Assembly (NCBI GenBank): GCA_001801055.1
Contig: MGWP01000050.1
Span: 1 to 34,699 of the forward strand
Reading direction: 5' to 3'
Origin: Gallionellales bacterium GWA2_55_18
GTDB lineage: Bacteria; Pseudomonadota; Gammaproteobacteria; Burkholderiales; Gallionellaceae
DNA length: 34,699 nucleotides
How positions within the stretch are numbered: the first letter of the stretch is position 1; every line of letters begins with the position of its first letter. The notes beneath the pieces were generated by a model. That model did no database searches. It saw only the letters and a program-made list of their open reading frames with translations, and was not told the DNA's origin. A program made the position numbers and the translations under genes. This document shows positions 32,132-34,699 of this stretch, piece by piece.

Positions 32132-32420
32132 GGGTGCCCTTTGTTATTCATGAGATTAAAAATTGTCTTCCCGTTGGGCAAAGCGTAACGTGCCGAATAT
32201 TGTAGCGCACACAATATTTGTGGTGATACCACTGATCGTTGGCGACGAAGCAAAACTGCTAATAAATGCCACTGCATGAGGCAAGTTAAAATGGAATGAA
32301 CCATAGATGAATATACTGCCGCCAGTTATTCCGAATATCCGCTTTATTGTACATAGGAGATGGTCAGTTCGATGTGGTGCGAATATCTGGGATCGACACA
32401 AAGCGGTCTTCGCCTATGCG

Positions 32421-33854
32421 TCACGTCGTTTGAACTTCTGTCTCGTCCTGTTGAGGCTCTGTCGCAGGTGGCGCTGGCAGTGATACTCTGTCTGTAGATT
32501 CGAGGATAGCGACACGGCAGGCCCGCGCGTATTCAGCATCCGGGGCTTTAATCAGATACTGCACTGGCGCGAACAGGTCAGGCGTAAAGATGAGCGCCGT
32601 TGAAGATGTAGCTGCGGCGCTGTGACATTTGTCTGTAAAAGGATCCGCTCGCTCGTTTAACGGCTGAAGGCGAAACCCGTTCCCAAAGAGCACAGGCTTC
32701 GCTGGCGCAGTAACGCTTTCACGTTGGAGGTCTTCATGTATGTTCATCGACAGTTGTCTTAGCTTGTCGATGTTTACAGCTTTAGTGTCTTTGCCTTCCG
32801 CTTCGCCAATCAAACGGCCTTCGGCAGACTCGAACACCACATCAAATTCAGAGTCTGACTCTTTGAAAGAAGCTGCAGTAAAGCCGAGTAGCCGAAGCGA
32901 CTCGATAATCACAGCTTCCAGTGGTTTTCCCTTTTCATAAAGTAGGCCTCGAAACGCGCTCGCGGACGATAGTTCCTCTGCGATTTGCTCCTTACGCTTT
33001 TGCGCCTCTTCGACATCGCGCTCGACCTGCAGTAACTGTATGCGCAAGGCAGTTTCCGTCGATAGTGAGAATAGCGGAACCGATGCCCAAGCTGGTTCTG
33101 GTGTTACCTCTCCCGTAACGCGTAGTGCTTTATCGAGTGAGACTAAGGTAGAAACCATGCGCCCAGCGAATTGTATAGCTGCAGGAGTCCAAGTTTGCTT
33201 ATCTCCCTTTGTCTTAAAAAAGGATTCAGCGTAGAACTCAATGTCAGGTAGAAGCAGCATGCTGCCAGCGGATGCCTTGCTCCGGTAGATAGCGCCAACG
33301 GCCTTGTCACCAGTTCGGGTGACCACACATGCGGGCACCTTTGGGCTGGTTAGTACGACCGAGTACTTTGAGCTGCTCTCAAACTCGGCCCAATACGGTG
33401 CAAGTACCTCTGAGCCTTTCGCCGATAACTTCATAGAACTGCCGGTAGCCGTTACGGGAGAAAGCTCGGCTGGGATTGCTTGATAGTTGTTGTACTCGGC
33501 GACATGTCGCGTTGTACGTTGATTGCGTCCGGTTCCAGAGTATGAGCGTTGCCCTGTATCGACAAAAACTTCATCGAGACTCGGAAGGTAAATTATTACA
33601 GTCTTGCCGGTCTCAACCGCTTGTTTGATTTCGCGTCTCCAGTGCTCGCAGCACTCCTTGAGCTGAAAAGACAAGCTATCACTGAGGCTTCGCTTGCCCT
33701 GATAGAAGTCACCGTATCCGCTAAACTCCAAAATTTGCGGTTTGAAAAGGATAATGTCCCAGTCGAGAAGAGACATCTTTGATTGAAAGCTGGCGTACTG
33801 CGTATCTGATGAAGCCAGTTCAAGGCCGATGGTTAGTATTCGTCTTGCGCTCAT
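32421..33854 (-). CDS. orphan protein with C-terminal PD-(D/E)XK motif
   Basis: I do not recognise this 477-aa protein. The N-terminal part (about 1-240) is an alpha/beta region beginning RRILTIGLELASSD and containing VIIYLPSLDEVFVDTG and SMLLLPDIEFYAE, which recalls a Rossmann or GATase-like fold. A coiled coil follows at about 280-320 (VERDVEEAQKRKEQIAEELS). The next domain contains LGFTAASFKESDSEFDVVFE and GRLIGEAEGKD: Asp338 with Glu353-x-Lys355 fits a PD-(D/E)XK nuclease core. The C-terminal tail is Pro/Gln-rich. It stands alone, with 289-bp and 287-bp gaps on either side, and is visibly AT-richer than its neighbours, so recent acquisition and a defence-type role are plausible but not shown. 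Confidence 0.75.
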   Translation of the reverse strand: MSARRILTIGLELASSDTQYASFQSKMSLLDWDIILFKPQILEFSGYGDFYQGKRSLSDSLSFQLKECCEHWRREIKQAVETGKTVIIYLPSLDEVFVDTGQRSYSGTGRNQRTTRHVAEYNNYQAIPAELSPVTATGSSMKLSAKGSEVLAPYWAEFESSSKYSVVLTSPKVPACVVTRTGDKAVGAIYRSKASAGSMLLLPDIEFYAESFFKTKGDKQTWTPAAIQFAGRMVSTLVSLDKALRVTGEVTPEPAWASVPLFSLSTETALRIQLLQVERDVEEAQKRKEQIAEELSSASAFRGLLYEKGKPLEAVIIESLRLLGFTAASFKESDSEFDVVFESAEGRLIGEAEGKDTKAVNIDKLRQLSMNIHEDLQRESVTAPAKPVLFGNGFRLQPLNERADPFTDKCHSAAATSSTALIFTPDLFAPVQYLIKAPDAEYARACRVAILESTDRVSLPAPPATEPQQDETEVQTT

Positions 33855-34141
33855 AGTGATTGCTGGTTGTTATGCGACGCATAATTAGGGAGCTATTCTA
33901 CTCGCCAACGACTGCAACTGGCACACAAGAGATGGTCAAATTTCCATTTTATCAGGTCGCGAATGGCAGCTATATGACTTAAAGCAGCACCCTGATAACA
34001 GTCCATCCTTCTCAATTATCATCGTGCCGTGAAAGCCAAAATCCGTCATCTATAAGCGATTGTGATTATCTGTTCACACAGATCGTTGGCACGCTACACA
34101 TTACCCAACGCATCTATCACCCAACCTTTGTTAATGCTCGC

Positions 34142-34639
34142 TCACAACACCACCGGACTATCCGGCATTTCATTGGGTTTGCCGCTGCGCGCCGGAAAGT
34201 GGTGCGCCAGATGTTGCCCCACGGAGCGAATCCCGGCGAGCACACCCGCTTCAAACTGCCCGTTGCGGAACGCCGCTTCCATCTCGCGGCAGATCGCTTC
34301 CCAGATTTCCGTGCCAAGCTTGACATGGATGCCACGGTCGGCAACGATCTCGACATCGCGATCCGCCAGCAGCAAATAGATCAGCACGCCGTTATTGTGT
34401 TCGGTATCCCAGACGCGCAATTCGGAGAACACCTCAAGCGCCCGTTCGCGCGCAGACTGTCCTGCCAGCAGTGGTGCCCAGTCTAATGCGGCCTCGACCG
34501 CGAAACGAATTTGCCCGTCATGTTGCGCCTCGGTTTCACGGATGGCGCGCTTGATCGCCTCCAGCGCGCGCTGTGGAAAGGCCCGGAGCACCGCCGCCCG
34601 CCCGCTGGATAGATGTTGCATGATGCGTTTTAAATTCAT
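34142..34639 (-). CDS. TPM-domain protein (TPM_phosphatase family)
   Basis: The 165-aa product resembles the shorter, second TPM-domain protein often found in LemA-TPM-TPM gene sets. Landmarks are IKRAIRETEAQHDGQIRFAV, DTEHNNGVLIYLLLADRDVE, IVADRGIHVKLG and WEAICREMEAAFRNGQFEAG. No signal peptide or membrane segment is seen in this member. The family is linked to envelope maintenance and, in plants, photosystem II repair, but the bacterial role is uncertain. The first TPM gene and lemA would be expected just beyond the right end of the window. Confidence 0.88.
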   Translation of the reverse strand: MNLKRIMQHLSSGRAAVLRAFPQRALEAIKRAIRETEAQHDGQIRFAVEAALDWAPLLAGQSARERALEVFSELRVWDTEHNNGVLIYLLLADRDVEIVADRGIHVKLGTEIWEAICREMEAAFRNGQFEAGVLAGIRSVGQHLAHHFPARSGKPNEMPDSPVVL

Positions 34640-34655
34640 CTCATTTTCAGACTGT

Positions 34656-34678
34656 AGGGACGCGATTCATCGCGCCCT
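34656..34678. repeat. unfilled GGGCGCGAT palindrome
   Basis: AGGGACGCGATTCATCGCGC and the following CCT form a near-perfect palindrome. It is the empty form of the repeat that flanks core copy 4 at 19396-19471 and lies beside the TPM gene start. Confidence 0.7.
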
Positions 34679-34699
34679 GATTTATTACCTTACCCAAAA

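Overview
The window looks like a chromosomal segment of a betaproteobacterium. A Nitrosomonadales / Gallionellaceae-type genome is my best guess, judged from gene order and protein style; I could not run a database search. Most of it is GC-rich housekeeping DNA: uppP, the pmbA/darP divergent pair, an operon tag-dapF-DUF484-xerC-rlmI, rhlE, slt-cca, ald and a TPM-domain gene.

Layout. 1-2.6 kb: an outer-membrane barrel gene divergent from a FecR-domain gene, then uppP with a clear terminator. 2.8-7.1 kb: a minus-strand run pmbA > PPOX-family gene > APH-like/P-loop kinase gene, divergent from darP (yjgA). 7.1-9.2 kb: palindromic repeats, a methyl-accepting chemotaxis receptor and a long hairpin. 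9.24-16.93 kb: a visibly AT-richer accessory block. 16.9-23.3 kb: the minus-strand rlmI, xerC, DUF484, dapF, tag and rhlE genes. 23.6-29.1 kb: plus-strand slt, cca, an EF-hand protein, a DUF3301 protein and a SagB-type nitroreductase. 29.2-34.7 kb: a broken ORF6N gene, a Ser/Thr kinase fused to a cyclic-nucleotide-binding domain, ald, an orphan protein with a PD-(D/E)XK motif, and a TPM-domain protein.

The accessory block is the most likely home of an undescribed system. It carries a TacA/TacT-type toxin-antitoxin pair on the minus strand. On the plus strand, behind a near-consensus promoter, it carries a tightly packed run: a tandem ribbon-helix-helix-like protein, a DUF4258-like small protein, an unrecognised 188-aa protein, a 1523-aa SF1 helicase with a C-terminal Vsr/DUF559-like nuclease, and the N-terminal third of an ADP-ribosylglycohydrolase. 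The block sits exactly at the 3' end of rlmI. A second, diverged copy of the last 30 codons of rlmI lies at its far edge (9241-9333), which is the topology left by an element integrating into a gene's 3' end. No integrase is visible.

The second theme is palindromic repeats. A core of about 60 bp occurs four times (7285, 17841, 19401, 23448). In three of the four it lies inside another palindromic repeat. One copy lies in frame inside rlmI and appears to add about 33 residues to the methyltransferase, much like the coding palindromic elements known from Rickettsia. Several other dispersed hairpin families fill the intergenic gaps.
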